Assembly: GCA_963663005.2 (NCBI GenBank)
Contig: CAXXHH010000003.1
Location: forward strand, 558,001 to 622,000
Reading direction: 5' to 3'
Source: CAINVV01 sp963663005
Lineage (GTDB): Bacteria; Bacteroidota; Bacteroidia; Bacteroidales; Prolixibacteraceae
DNA length: 64,000 nt
Position numbers and translations under genes: made by a program. How positions within the stretch are numbered: position 1 is the first letter of the stretch; every line of letters starts with the position of its first letter. A model generated the notes under the pieces. That model was not told where the DNA came from and did no database searches. It saw only the letters and a list, made by a program, of their open reading frames with translations. Shown piece by piece: positions 33,902 to 43,091 of the stretch.

Positions 33902-35401
33902 TTATTCGTAGAGCACCTTGTGGCATTCGGAACAGAATGATGTCTTCCACGCGCCTTTGATCTCAATCGGATGTACAAATTCGAGGGCTTTATCCGTAGA
34001 ACTGGTGGTAATGCTACCCGTAGGTCCCTGGTTCACAATCGTATGACAAAGATCGCAGTTTCGGGAAATGGTTTCACCCTTTTCCGTTTTATGACGATCA
34101 GAGTGGCAACGGAAGCACCCATCCGATTCCAGGTGGCCAATATGATTCAGATACCTGGTTGATTCGGCTCTCATGTATGGAAAAGCATTGACCTTATATT
34201 CTGCCTGAACAGCGGCAATGGCCTGGGTTATCCGAGCAGATTCCTTCGCGTAGACATCCGGATGGTTTTCCTTATAAAAACCGGTGATCGTCTTATCGAT
34301 CATCATCATGGCAGAATCCGAACTGGTGAACGGAACCTTCAAAGCCTCCATGGCAGCTTTCTTGATATAAGGAATATCCTTCGGTATCTTCCCGGCAACC
34401 ATCGCATTGTTAATATAGAAGGTCGGAGAATTGTACAAGTGAGATGGACGGTTGTGGCAATCCATACAGTCCATAACCCTGGCAGGAATGGTGTCCAGGG
34501 CTGCTTTTGTGATTGGATTTTCAGAATCCATGAAAGTCTTAACCTCACCGGTCTTCAGATTGGTCATTTTTACCCATGGGATACTTTCCCTGTCGGATGT
34601 TGTTGACGCGTATTCAATCTTGAAATTTTTGTTGATATGCCAGTGGATTCCCTCTGTCAGTCCCTGGGCGGAGTACTCCGGACCAATCTTCATCATCAGC
34701 GAATTATTCCACTCAGTGCTTGCGGAATCCGTAAGATATGAACGAATATTAATCAGTTTTCTGGAATAGAATTTCTCAGGCCAGTGGCAGCGCTCACACG
34801 TTTCGCGTGCCGGTCTCAAATTATGCAACGGAGTAGCAATCGGACGTGCATATTTCTTGAAGGTAACAGAATATACCTGATATAGTCCGGACATTTTGGA
34901 TTTGATATACCAGTCAGCCCCTTCACCAACATGGCATTCCACGCAGGCAACTCTTGCATGGGGAGAATGCTGATAAGAGACGTATTCCGGCTCCATCACC
35001 TGATGGCACAGTTTTCCGCAGAACTCGACCGATTCGGTGTACCTGAATGCCTGGTAGCTTCCCATGGCTGAAATTAACAGCAGGATAACGGAAATTATTG
35101 AAATTGTGAAGAAACCCGAACGGAATTTTGAATCATTCAGATTGAAAACCGGCCACGAGCCCGCGTCCTCTGGTGTAGTATCCCTCTTCCTGATCCGAAG
35201 AACAATGCCCAGCGGAATAAGTAACAAACCTATCACCAGGAAAGCTGGTACAATAATGTAAATAAACAGCCCCAAATAGGTGTTACTCTGGGCAGAAAAA
35301 AGTGAAAAAAGGAATAGTACCAGTATCACAAGCAGACTGTTGGCTGCAATTACGAACCCGGTAAGGCTCATCCAATTGTAAAAATTCCTTGATGGTTTCA
35401 T
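33902..35401 (-). CDS. Seven-haem NapC/NirT-family membrane cytochrome c
   Basis: The 499 residues contain membrane segments near 10-38, 43-68 and 98-118, then a periplasmic haem region. Haem motifs in order are CGKLCH (a CX3CH form), CVECH, CERCH, CMDCH, CFRCH, CDLCH and CSECH, seven in total. The segment FCGKLCHQVMEPEY with SPHARVACVECHVGEGADW is the NapC/NirT pattern. Such proteins take electrons from menaquinol and pass them to periplasmic acceptors. The haem count and layout resemble Geobacter ImcH rather than four-haem NrfH. No nrfA follows, so its partner lies elsewhere. Confidence 0.88.
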   Translation of the reverse strand: MKPSRNFYNWMSLTGFVIAANSLLVILVLFLFSLFSAQSNTYLGLFIYIIVPAFLVIGLLLIPLGIVLRIRKRDTTPEDAGSWPVFNLNDSKFRSGFFTISIISVILLLISAMGSYQAFRYTESVEFCGKLCHQVMEPEYVSYQHSPHARVACVECHVGEGADWYIKSKMSGLYQVYSVTFKKYARPIATPLHNLRPARETCERCHWPEKFYSRKLINIRSYLTDSASTEWNNSLMMKIGPEYSAQGLTEGIHWHINKNFKIEYASTTSDRESIPWVKMTNLKTGEVKTFMDSENPITKAALDTIPARVMDCMDCHNRPSHLYNSPTFYINNAMVAGKIPKDIPYIKKAAMEALKVPFTSSDSAMMMIDKTITGFYKENHPDVYAKESARITQAIAAVQAEYKVNAFPYMRAESTRYLNHIGHLESDGCFRCHSDRHKTEKGETISRNCDLCHTIVNQGPTGSITTSSTDKALEFVHPIEIKGAWKTSFCSECHKVLYE

Positions 35402-35681
35402 ACGTGTTACAGCTAGTTAATTAATTCGCACTTTTAAGTAAGTCAATCTAAAAATCATCCTGAATTTATCAATCCTTCTGATGATTAAACAGGATATTCG
35501 GATCAGATTTAAATCTGAAATTATTCAAAAATATAGCTTTTCATCTAAATATCTAGATGCTTGGTGCTAAAAAGATTCATTCTCAATAACCTGATAATTA
35601 TGTTTCTCAGGCGAAGTACTGAAACGAACACAGCAATTATATTCGATTTTTTTACGATTTTTGAGGATCAAATTTATTGCA

Positions 35682-36050
35682 ATGAGACCAGATATTACAA
35701 CGCTAAAAGACATCCACCTGCTTGTTGATAGTTTTTATGCCAAAGTTCGGGAAGACCAGACCATCGGATTTTTCTTCAATGAAAGACTTGAAGGAAAATG
35801 GGAAGCACACCACAAAAAATTGTACCGCTTTTGGCATACAGTATTGCTCAGACGGCCGGATTATTTTGGCAATCCCGTACCAATTCATTTCAACATGCAA
35901 TTAAAAAGGGAGCATTTTGACCATTGGTTGGAGGTGTGGTGTCTGACAGTCGACGAACTTTATGAAGGGACAATTGCAGAAAGAGCGAAATTCAGAGGAA
36001 AAACCATGGCCAAAGCATTCTATGCAAAAATCAAAAAAAACGAGACTTAA
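35682..36050 (+). CDS. Group III truncated haemoglobin
   Basis: It has 122 residues from the ATG at 35682 (MRPDITTLKDIHLLVDSFY); a TTG seven codons upstream is possible. KVREDQTIGFFF, the FWHTVLL helix, the proximal region LKREHFDHWLEVWCLTVDELYEG and the tail TMAKAFYAKI match group III globins. These bind haem and small ligands such as oxygen or nitric oxide. It is divergent from the multihaem cytochrome gene, which fits a shared respiratory or nitrosative-stress context, but no common regulator site was found. Confidence 0.85.
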   Translation: MRPDITTLKDIHLLVDSFYAKVREDQTIGFFFNERLEGKWEAHHKKLYRFWHTVLLRRPDYFGNPVPIHFNMQLKREHFDHWLEVWCLTVDELYEGTIAERAKFRGKTMAKAFYAKIKKNET

Positions 36051-36077
36051 CCTATCTCAAGTCTCATCTCTCCTATC

Positions 36078-36668
36078 TCATTTCTCTTCTTCTTTGTCCA
36101 GAAAATAAAAATACAGCTTCTCAACAGCAATTCGAATTGCCTGGTTTATTGGCATTTGTGGAACTGCCAAATCGGGATCAATCGCCAGGAGTTTCATAAA
36201 ATAGTTTGAGAAAATCGGCATATCTTCGGGATATTCTTCAGCCAGAATCCCTGCTTTCGCCACCTCTTTTGACCGGGAGGTCTTCATTATTTTACAGGTT
36301 ACCAGTACAGGTTTGCCTTCTCTGTTTAATCTGTATCCAAATCCGAACAGGCGACAGATCAAGCCCCTATGTTCATAAAACTGACAACCCCATTCGCCCT
36401 TTTCCGTAGCGTCCGGATCAAAACAGGCGCACCACTCGTGTGTTGGATTATCCAGCTTGTCTAAAAAATCATTGACTTTCCCGGTTTTATAAAGCCACGC
36501 AGCTAAAGGCATAAACTCCAACGGAGAGGCTTCAATATCCGACTTCCTGCAGCAAAATCCGCAATAATCCGGGCAATTGATCCCACTCTGCATGGCTGTA
36601 GAATGAAGATGTGCATCCAACTCTTCAAATACTTTTTCAACCTCATCAATGATCCACGTTTGTCTCAT
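36078..36668 (-). CDS. YkgJ-family cysteine-cluster protein
   Basis: The 196 residues contain the cysteine pattern INCPDYCGFCCRKSDI, then WCACFDPD, WGCQFYEHRGLICRLFGFG and LVTC, as in the YkgJ (UPF0153) zinc- or iron-cluster family. The biochemical role is not known. Its start lies 11 bp after the stop of the SpmA-SpmB gene on the same strand, so they are likely co-transcribed. Confidence 0.75.
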   Translation of the reverse strand: MRQTWIIDEVEKVFEELDAHLHSTAMQSGINCPDYCGFCCRKSDIEASPLEFMPLAAWLYKTGKVNDFLDKLDNPTHEWCACFDPDATEKGEWGCQFYEHRGLICRLFGFGYRLNREGKPVLVTCKIMKTSRSKEVAKAGILAEEYPEDMPIFSNYFMKLLAIDPDLAVPQMPINQAIRIAVEKLYFYFLDKEEEK

Positions 36669-36679
36669 CTTATGAATAA

Positions 36680-37912
36680 TTAATGAAAGAAAAGATATCC
36701 GACGAAAATTGCGGCAATGAGTCCGACCAGGTCTGCGAACAGGGCGCAGGCAAGCGAATGTCTGGCCTTTTTAATTCCGACCGAACCAAAATAGACGGCG
36801 AGGATAAAGAAGGTTGTATCTGACACTCCCTGAACAGTACAGGATAATCGGCCAACAAACGAATCCGCGCCGTAGGTTTTCATGGCATCAATCATCATTC
36901 CCCTCGAGCCGCTTCCACTCAACGGTTTCATCAGTGCTGTCGGAAGCGAGCCTACAAATTCCGAATTGATGCCAAATGAGTCAAATATCCATTTAATGCC
37001 CGCGACCAGGTAATCCATGGCTCCCGAAGCGCGAAAAACGCCGATGGCCACCAAAATCGCAACCAGGTAGGGTATAATTCTGACCGCTGTGGTGAATCCC
37101 TCCTTGGCGCCATCAATGAACGTCTCGTAGACATTTATTTTACTGCGCATCCCAAGAAGTATGAAAAACAAAATCAGCGAAAAAAGGATCACATTACTGG
37201 CAACTTTCGAAAACATTGAAATTTGCTCCTGCGACATCCGGCTCATGAAAAACACCAAAGATGCGATTAATGTCAATGTTCCAAGAAGGTATGCCATGAC
37301 CGTCTTATCCAAAAGATTGATCTTTTGTACGATAGAAACGGTGATCAAACCCGTCATGTTCGCAAAAAAGGTTGCAATCAAAATGGGAATGAAAATATCG
37401 GATGGATCAGCAGCTCCCATTTGTGCCCGGTACACCATAATCGATACCGGTATCAGACACAGTCCGGAAGCATTTAACACTAAAAACATGATTTGCGCAT
37501 TGGAGGCAGTGTCCTTGTTAGGGTTGCTCTCCTGCATCTCCTTCATAGCCTGAAGTCCCATCGGTGTCGCCGCATTGTCAAGACCGAGCATGTTTGCAGC
37601 AAAATTGAGCATCATTGGTCCATAAGCTGGGTGGTTTTTTCCCAATTCAGGAAAGAGCTTTTCGAAAAACGGGCCGATAATTCTGGATATGATTTTAACG
37701 ATACCTCCCATTTCTCCGATCTTCATTATGCCGCACCAAAAGGTTAACACCCCGGTAAGGCCAATGGAAACCTCAAATCCAGTCTTGGACATTTCAAAGG
37801 TCGCATTAACCATTTCCGGAAAGCTATTCAGATCACCCAGAAAAATCAACTTAAAAAGGGCAATCACAAAGGCGATTACAAAGAAAAAAATCCAAATGTA
37901 GTTTAAGGCCAT
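36680..37912 (-). CDS. Nucleoside-recognition (Gate) membrane protein, SpmA-SpmB fusion
   Basis: It has 410 residues with about eight membrane segments and two Gate domains. The first half has the SpmA-like LTFWCGIMKIGEMGG and MLNFAANMLGLDNAATPMG. The second has the SpmB-like GAKEGFTTAVRIIPYLVAILVAIG, MKPLSGSGSRGMM and VQGVSDTTFFILAVYFGSVG. In Firmicutes these are separate spore-maturation genes; in Bacteroidota the fused form occurs without sporulation. Transport of a small solute is likely, but the substrate is unknown. Confidence 0.85.
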   Translation of the reverse strand: MALNYIWIFFFVIAFVIALFKLIFLGDLNSFPEMVNATFEMSKTGFEVSIGLTGVLTFWCGIMKIGEMGGIVKIISRIIGPFFEKLFPELGKNHPAYGPMMLNFAANMLGLDNAATPMGLQAMKEMQESNPNKDTASNAQIMFLVLNASGLCLIPVSIMVYRAQMGAADPSDIFIPILIATFFANMTGLITVSIVQKINLLDKTVMAYLLGTLTLIASLVFFMSRMSQEQISMFSKVASNVILFSLILFFILLGMRSKINVYETFIDGAKEGFTTAVRIIPYLVAILVAIGVFRASGAMDYLVAGIKWIFDSFGINSEFVGSLPTALMKPLSGSGSRGMMIDAMKTYGADSFVGRLSCTVQGVSDTTFFILAVYFGSVGIKKARHSLACALFADLVGLIAAIFVGYLFFH

Positions 37913-38245
37913 TAAGTCTGGAAGAAATGTGCTGGGTTACTTGGGTGGTAAAAATAGCAAATCTACCCTTCCTAATCACTCTGATTCATAATTTTCCGGT
38001 AGAAAATCAGAAATTCTGTCAATCTGTTTTTTTCGGCGGAGTAATATTGTATTTTCACACAATTAAGCGGATGGCTAAAATGACATTGAAACGTATCAAA
38101 ACGAAATCCGTAGACCGTTTATAGAGTTAATTGATGATAAAAGAACTGTAGACAAACGACTAAAAAGACTTACAGGCAAAGGCTTCCCAAAGATGATGGA
38201 TCGAACGGCGTGGCCCGGTTGCCTCAAAAAACAAATTGATAACTT
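37913..38245. other. 333-bp intergenic gap between divergent genes
   Basis: No convincing gene is visible; a 65-codon frame at 37927-38124 is compositionally unlike a protein. The DNA must hold the promoters of the leftward SpmA-SpmB gene and the rightward membrane protein. No clear TAnnTTTG pair or strong hairpin was found. Confidence 0.45.
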
Positions 38246-39085
38246 ATGCAACTAAAAAAATCACTTATCTGGATTGTCGCGATTTTGTTAACCATCTCCG
38301 CGGCAGTATATCAAAGACTTACGGGACCGACTCATCCGCAAAGAACCCAGGCTGCTATTGCCGGACAGACTTACAAATTTAAACTTCTCCGGTCGTTCGA
38401 TGGCGATGGAGATTGTCCGATCACAATCGCTGTTGCTGATCCACAGGTTTCCGGTACTCTGGAATATAGAGTCTTTCCTCAAAAAGTAGATTATACGAAA
38501 TTGCCGATGTCGAGGGATGGCGAAAATATTACAGCCTCCTTGCCTCATCAGGGCATGGCAGGCAAGCTGGAATACCGAATAACACTCACCAAAGGGAGTG
38601 AACAGGTGGTACTAAACAACGGAGTACCGACAGTAATTCGCTTCAAAGGCTACGTTCCCGGATTTATTCTGATTCCGCATATTCTGATTATGTTTTTGGC
38701 GATGTTGTTCAGCAATGTGGCCGGATTCTTCGCACTTTTTAAAGTGCCTTCCATTAAAATGCTGAAGATCACACTATGGACTATTTTTGTCGGAGGACTA
38801 ATTATGGGCCCGTTGGTGCAAAAATATGCATTCGACGAACTTTGGGCAGGGGTGCCATATGGCTGGGATCTCACCGACAACAAGACATTAATTGCGTTTG
38901 TTGCCTGGGTAATTGCCTACCTGTTTAACCGGAAGCAAGAATCAAGGTATTGGACGGTCGCTGCAATGGTAGTTACGTTGGTGATATTTTCAATTCCTCA
39001 CAGCCTTTTTGGCTCACAACTTGATCCTGCTACCGGAAAGATCATTCAGGGGACAATTCTTCCCTATATGAATCTCTTGTTTTAA
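38246..39085 (+). CDS. Membrane protein with extracytoplasmic N-terminal domain, unknown function
   Basis: An N-terminal membrane anchor (about residues 7-23) is followed by a beta-rich extracytoplasmic domain of about 110 residues, then four or five membrane helices (from about 135 to the end). Conserved-looking residues include HILIMFLAML, WTIFVGGLIMGPLVQKYAF and SIPHSLFGSQLD, with His and Asp near membrane faces. No family is assigned. The next gene, an outer membrane barrel, starts 30 bp later and is probably in the same unit. Confidence 0.65.
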   Translation: MQLKKSLIWIVAILLTISAAVYQRLTGPTHPQRTQAAIAGQTYKFKLLRSFDGDGDCPITIAVADPQVSGTLEYRVFPQKVDYTKLPMSRDGENITASLPHQGMAGKLEYRITLTKGSEQVVLNNGVPTVIRFKGYVPGFILIPHILIMFLAMLFSNVAGFFALFKVPSIKMLKITLWTIFVGGLIMGPLVQKYAFDELWAGVPYGWDLTDNKTLIAFVAWVIAYLFNRKQESRYWTVAAMVVTLVIFSIPHSLFGSQLDPATGKIIQGTILPYMNLLF

Positions 39086-39115
39086 GAAGTGTAAATGTTC
39101 CTAATACGACTTACC

Positions 39116-39868
39116 ATGAAAAATATCCTGCCGGCAATATTATTTCTATTTCTGTCTTTTCAGGCTTTCGCACAACCTGATAATTGGTATTTCTCAATTA
39201 ATATGGGCGGATGTTGGCCTGCAGGTTCTTTTGCCAACGCAAATCCAGCTAATGCGGACGCTGGCTTTGCCCAACGTGGCTTTACGCTGAACCTTGATGC
39301 GACGTATCCTTTCAGCGAAAATTGGGGCATAAAAGGAATGGTGATGCTCAACAGTAATCCGATAAACCGTAATGGCATGGGAACTATGATGGAAACTCGC
39401 ATGAAGAAACAAGTGCCATTTGCCGAAACTGAAAGGGATAATCTTTTGTTGACTGTAAATCCATGGTTATCGAACAGTGTAGTTGTCGGACCAGTTTTCA
39501 CAGTGAATTTCGACAAATTTTCGTGGGATATCGTGGCCATGACCGGATTGAATATCACCTATCTGCCGAATCAAAATCTGCTTTTTAGTCCGCCGGATAA
39601 GAATTGGCAATATCTTCAACGGAACACCAATACCGTGAGCCTATCGCTGGATCTGCTGGTGGGAACTGCTGTCCGGGTTAAGATTACCGACAAGGTTCAG
39701 CTTAAACTAGCAACAGATTACCAGCAGTCGCGAGCCACGAACAAATACGAAGAGCTTAAAAGCACCAAAGCAAACAACATCATTACGATTGAAAACCTTG
39801 GCAACGGAAGTGACCTCGTTCGAAAACAGGTCGTGATTGGAACCGTCGGATTTGTCTACTATTTGTAA
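39116..39868 (+). CDS. Outer membrane beta-barrel protein (porin-like)
   Basis: The ATG at 39116 gives a clean signal peptide (MKNILPAILFLFLSFQAFAQ), preferred over an ATG seven codons upstream. The mature 231 residues alternate hydrophobic and polar positions, with aromatic-rich strands (WYFSINMGGCW, WGIKGMVMLN) and a final strand ending VGFVYYL, typical of an outer membrane barrel. No cargo can be inferred. It probably follows the membrane protein gene in one transcript. Confidence 0.72.
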   Translation: MKNILPAILFLFLSFQAFAQPDNWYFSINMGGCWPAGSFANANPANADAGFAQRGFTLNLDATYPFSENWGIKGMVMLNSNPINRNGMGTMMETRMKKQVPFAETERDNLLLTVNPWLSNSVVVGPVFTVNFDKFSWDIVAMTGLNITYLPNQNLLFSPPDKNWQYLQRNTNTVSLSLDLLVGTAVRVKITDKVQLKLATDYQQSRATNKYEELKSTKANNIITIENLGNGSDLVRKQVVIGTVGFVYYL

Positions 39869-39903
39869 TTCAGTTCTCCCTGCTTCATGCCCCCCGCTCC
39901 CTG

Positions 39904-41496
39904 CTAATTGGCAGCCGGCTTTTTCAATCCGTCCATAAATTTCTTTATAAATTTCTGGTCATTGGCATCCGAGTCACCATATTTTTTTCGGGTGTCGGCT
40001 AAGCGTTGATGCATCATTTTTCTGACTTCGGCATAGGCCGGATCATTGTATACATTCTTCATGTCATGCGGATCCTTCTGTAAATCATACAATTCCCATT
40101 CATCGATATCGTAATAAAAATGAATTAGTTTGTACCGATCCGTTGCGATCCCGTAATGGCGTTTGACGCTATGCTCTGCCGGATATTCGTAATAAGTATA
40201 ATAGGCGGCCTCCCTGAATTTGGCAGATTTACCTGAAACCAGGTTGCGGAATGACTCTCCCTGCATATCAGCCGGAGCTTTCACCCCGGCATAATCGAGG
40301 AAAGTCGGGGCAAAATCCAGGTTTTGTACAAGCTGCGTGATTTTCGATCCAGGCTTGATTTCCTTTGGATAACGGATAAGCAATGGCACCCGGAACGACT
40401 CTTCATACATGAACCGTTTATCGAACCAGCCGTGTTCGCCAAGATAAAATCCATTATCTGAGGTATATATAACGATTGTATTCTCTGCCAGACCATTCTT
40501 ATCCAGATAATTCAGCAACTCTCCAACGCCATCATCAACGGATTGAATAACCTTTAAGTAATCGCGAATGTACCGTTGAAATTTCCATTTGGCCAATTCC
40601 TTCCCTTCAGGTATTTTCTTCAAAAAAAGCTCATTTCTTGGGTTATAAGCGTCTCTCCAGGCTTTCCGTTGCTGGTCATCCATCCGGTTAATATCCGGCA
40701 TAAAATTGGTGGGTTCGCCTGTGTATGGATTATTCTCGAATTTCATATCATGACCCCAGTTCATCACCTTCACAATCTCCATTTCCTGCGTGTGCGCAGC
40801 TGTACCCCGTCCTGAATAATCATCAAAAAAATTATCCGGGAAAGGAAATTCGCGATCCTCGAAAAGGTTGAGGTATTTTTCTTCAGGGAGCCAATTTCTG
40901 TGAGGAGCCTTTTGATGATACAGAAGACAGAATGGTTTCGATTTATCCCGCTTTTTATCAAGCCAGTCGAGGGCAAACTGAGTCGTCAGGGTAGTCACGT
41001 AACCTGGATATCGCTTCTTAACTCCATTTTCGATAAAATCCGGATTATAGTAATTTCCCTGACCCGGAAGAACATTTGAATAATCGAAACCCTGTGGAAG
41101 TCCGTCAAGATGGATTTTCCCAATCATAGCAGTCTGATAACCCGCCTTCTGAAGTTGCTTTGGAAAATTATCCTGATCCCAGTTGAAACCGCCTCTGTTG
41201 TCTGTTTTACCATTCATGAAGCTGTGCTTGCCTGTCAGCATTGTAGCCCGGCTAGGCGCACATAGCGAATTGGACACACATGCTCTTGTGAATATTGCCC
41301 CTTCTTTTGCAAGACGATCGATGTTTGGAGTGTTATTCAACCCATAGCCATAGGCGCTGACGGCCTGATAACCATGATCATCCGACATAATATAAATAAT
41401 ATTAGGCTGTTGGGTCTTATGGGTCTGGGCGGTGAGTGCCGGCACCGATCCAACGGAGATGAGTCCAAGAGCAGACAAGAATTTTGAGTTGTTCAT
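39904..41496 (-). CDS. Secreted sulfatase (family S1, formylglycine type)
   Basis: The start is set at the ATG giving MNNSKFLSALGLIS, a signal peptide; an earlier ATG 16 codons upstream is possible. Metal ligands are in NIIYIMSDDHGYQ. The formylglycine precursor Cys79 is in SNSLCAPSRATMLTGKHS, the Cys-X-Pro-Ser-Arg motif that an FGE or anSME must activate. Further motifs are MIGKIHLDG and YTSDNGFYLGEHGWFDKR. The long form (530 residues) with the last motif suggests a subfamily acting on GlcNAc-6-sulfate or iduronate sulfate, but the exact subfamily is not certain. It follows the other sulfatase gene by 59 bp. Confidence 0.88.
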   Translation of the reverse strand: MNNSKFLSALGLISVGSVPALTAQTHKTQQPNIIYIMSDDHGYQAVSAYGYGLNNTPNIDRLAKEGAIFTRACVSNSLCAPSRATMLTGKHSFMNGKTDNRGGFNWDQDNFPKQLQKAGYQTAMIGKIHLDGLPQGFDYSNVLPGQGNYYNPDFIENGVKKRYPGYVTTLTTQFALDWLDKKRDKSKPFCLLYHQKAPHRNWLPEEKYLNLFEDREFPFPDNFFDDYSGRGTAAHTQEMEIVKVMNWGHDMKFENNPYTGEPTNFMPDINRMDDQQRKAWRDAYNPRNELFLKKIPEGKELAKWKFQRYIRDYLKVIQSVDDGVGELLNYLDKNGLAENTIVIYTSDNGFYLGEHGWFDKRFMYEESFRVPLLIRYPKEIKPGSKITQLVQNLDFAPTFLDYAGVKAPADMQGESFRNLVSGKSAKFREAAYYTYYEYPAEHSVKRHYGIATDRYKLIHFYYDIDEWELYDLQKDPHDMKNVYNDPAYAEVRKMMHQRLADTRKKYGDSDANDQKFIKKFMDGLKKPAAN

Positions 41497-41555
41497 CGCA
41501 GTGATTTCAATTTTTTCAATAAATTCAGAAGTTCGGAATGCCAAATTTAGGAAAA

Positions 41556-42920
41556 TTAAGGCACATTTTCAGTAGCTGAATAGGCCCATTTCTTATACAA
41601 TTTTAGCAGTTCGTCTGCCTTTTCCGGAAATTCACTTGCCAGATTTTTTGATTCAGTGGCATCTGTCTTCAGGTTGGATAGAAATAATCGGTCTTTGGGG
41701 AAATTAAGCGTACTCATGGAGGGTGACGGATCAACCGGATTGCCTATCAGTTTCCAGTCGCCTTGTCTGACAGCCCATTGTTTTCCCAATTGCCAATAAG
41801 AGACGCTATGACCAGAGGGTTTATGCTCCATAATTACAGGTTTAATACTGATTCCCTCAACCTCCTTCGGAATATCCTTGATACCGCAGAAGTCGGCAAT
41901 GGTAGGTAGTAAGTCCATACTCATGCACAGCTCATTGCTTATTTCACCTTCCCGAATAGTTCCTTTCCAGCTAAATATGGCCGGCACCCGAATACCTCCT
42001 TCAAAAAGTGAAAATTTGCCCCCGCGGTAAATTCCTGCATTTCCGCCTCCACCGCCGGTACGATCTTCATACGAATGACCCTGATCAGATAGAAATATCA
42101 CCAACGTATTTTTTTCAATTTTTAGCTTTACCAGCAAATCCAAAACTTTACCGATCCGTTCATCGGCCGACGAAACGAACCCAGCATATTCTCGGCGGGG
42201 CGATTGCAAATCCTTGTAATAATTGCGCCACTTTTCTGCCGGTTGCAGCGGATAATGCGGTGTATTGAATGCCAGATAGAGGAAAAATGGATTTTTCAAG
42301 TCCTTTTCGATAAACGAACTGGCTTTTTCCACCAGTAAATCCGGAAAATACTTTCCCTCATAAAAGACTTCACGGCCGTTTTCCCACAAATCATGGCGAT
42401 TTGGACCATCCCAATAGAAAAAATGAGAGTAATTATCGATACAGCCACCCATATGACCGAATGAATAATCAAACCCCTGACCCAGCGGCATCGTTTCAGG
42501 TGTATAACCCAAATGCCATTTCCCAACATGGCCAGTCCTATAACCCGCGGCTTTTAGTACCTCCGCTATTGTCACCTGATCTGTTGGCATCCCTGGCTTA
42601 CCTTTTGCGGAAGGCGCATTTGAAGGAAGCCCGGCACCCTGTGGAGTCTTCCCGGTTAAAATGCAGGCCCTTGATGGCGAGCACACCGAAGAACCAACGT
42701 AAAATTGGGTAAACCGAACACCATTTTTTGCTAATTTATCCAAATTGGGCGTCTTCAAATCGGTGGCGCCGTAACAATTGAGATCTATACTTCCCTGATC
42801 ATCAGTCAGGATTAAAATTACATTCGGCTTTTCCGTTCGGGAAACGGGCGCAGCATTTAAATTAAGACCTGCCGAAATTGCCAGGCTCAACGGGATCAAA
42901 GACTTACTCATGTACATCAC
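41556..42920 (-). CDS. Secreted arylsulfatase-type sulfatase (family S1)
   Basis: This 454-residue sulfatase has a signal peptide and the metal motif NVILILTDDQGSIDLNCYG. The formylglycine precursor Cys80 is in GSSVCSPSRACILTGK. GHVGKWHLGY and FLSDQGHSYEDRTGGGGGNAGIYRGGK complete the arylsulfatase-A-like pattern. The start is an ATG at 42920 or the one three codons later. It should remove sulfate esters from a glycan imported by the adjacent SusCD pair. No sulfatase-maturing enzyme lies in the window. Confidence 0.88.
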   Translation of the reverse strand: MMYMSKSLIPLSLAISAGLNLNAAPVSRTEKPNVILILTDDQGSIDLNCYGATDLKTPNLDKLAKNGVRFTQFYVGSSVCSPSRACILTGKTPQGAGLPSNAPSAKGKPGMPTDQVTIAEVLKAAGYRTGHVGKWHLGYTPETMPLGQGFDYSFGHMGGCIDNYSHFFYWDGPNRHDLWENGREVFYEGKYFPDLLVEKASSFIEKDLKNPFFLYLAFNTPHYPLQPAEKWRNYYKDLQSPRREYAGFVSSADERIGKVLDLLVKLKIEKNTLVIFLSDQGHSYEDRTGGGGGNAGIYRGGKFSLFEGGIRVPAIFSWKGTIREGEISNELCMSMDLLPTIADFCGIKDIPKEVEGISIKPVIMEHKPSGHSVSYWQLGKQWAVRQGDWKLIGNPVDPSPSMSTLNFPKDRLFLSNLKTDATESKNLASEFPEKADELLKLYKKWAYSATENVP

Positions 42921-43031
42921 TATTGTATTATTTTTTGTTAGTACGTATTTAAAACCTTCGGCGCAATCCGACTATATTCTAAAGCAGCTGCTCCTAAAGG
43001 TCGTCTGTTTGGTGAATTTATAAAATTTAAA

Positions 43032-43070
43032 CTAAGTCGAAGTCTCTTTTTTGAGAGGTCTTCGACTTAG
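43032..43070 (-). terminator. Hairpin terminator downstream of susD
   Basis: CTAAGTCGAAG and CTTCGACTTAG pair perfectly, extended by TCTC/GAGA with a 3-base bulge. The hairpin begins 22 bp after the susD stop. On the minus strand it is followed by a T-rich stretch. It would separate susCD from the sulfatase genes, although read-through is likely. Confidence 0.6.
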
Positions 43071-43091
43071 CTTTGAAAATTAGTTAGAAAA

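Noticed and set aside
35641..35670. FNR-like box before the truncated haemoglobin (TTTTGAGGATCAAAT)
   Set aside because: The half-sites TTGA and TCAA are separated by three bases instead of the expected spacing, so it does not match an FNR site.
37927..38124. 65-codon frame in the intergenic gap
   Set aside because: Composition and start are not protein-like and no neighbour or motif supports it.
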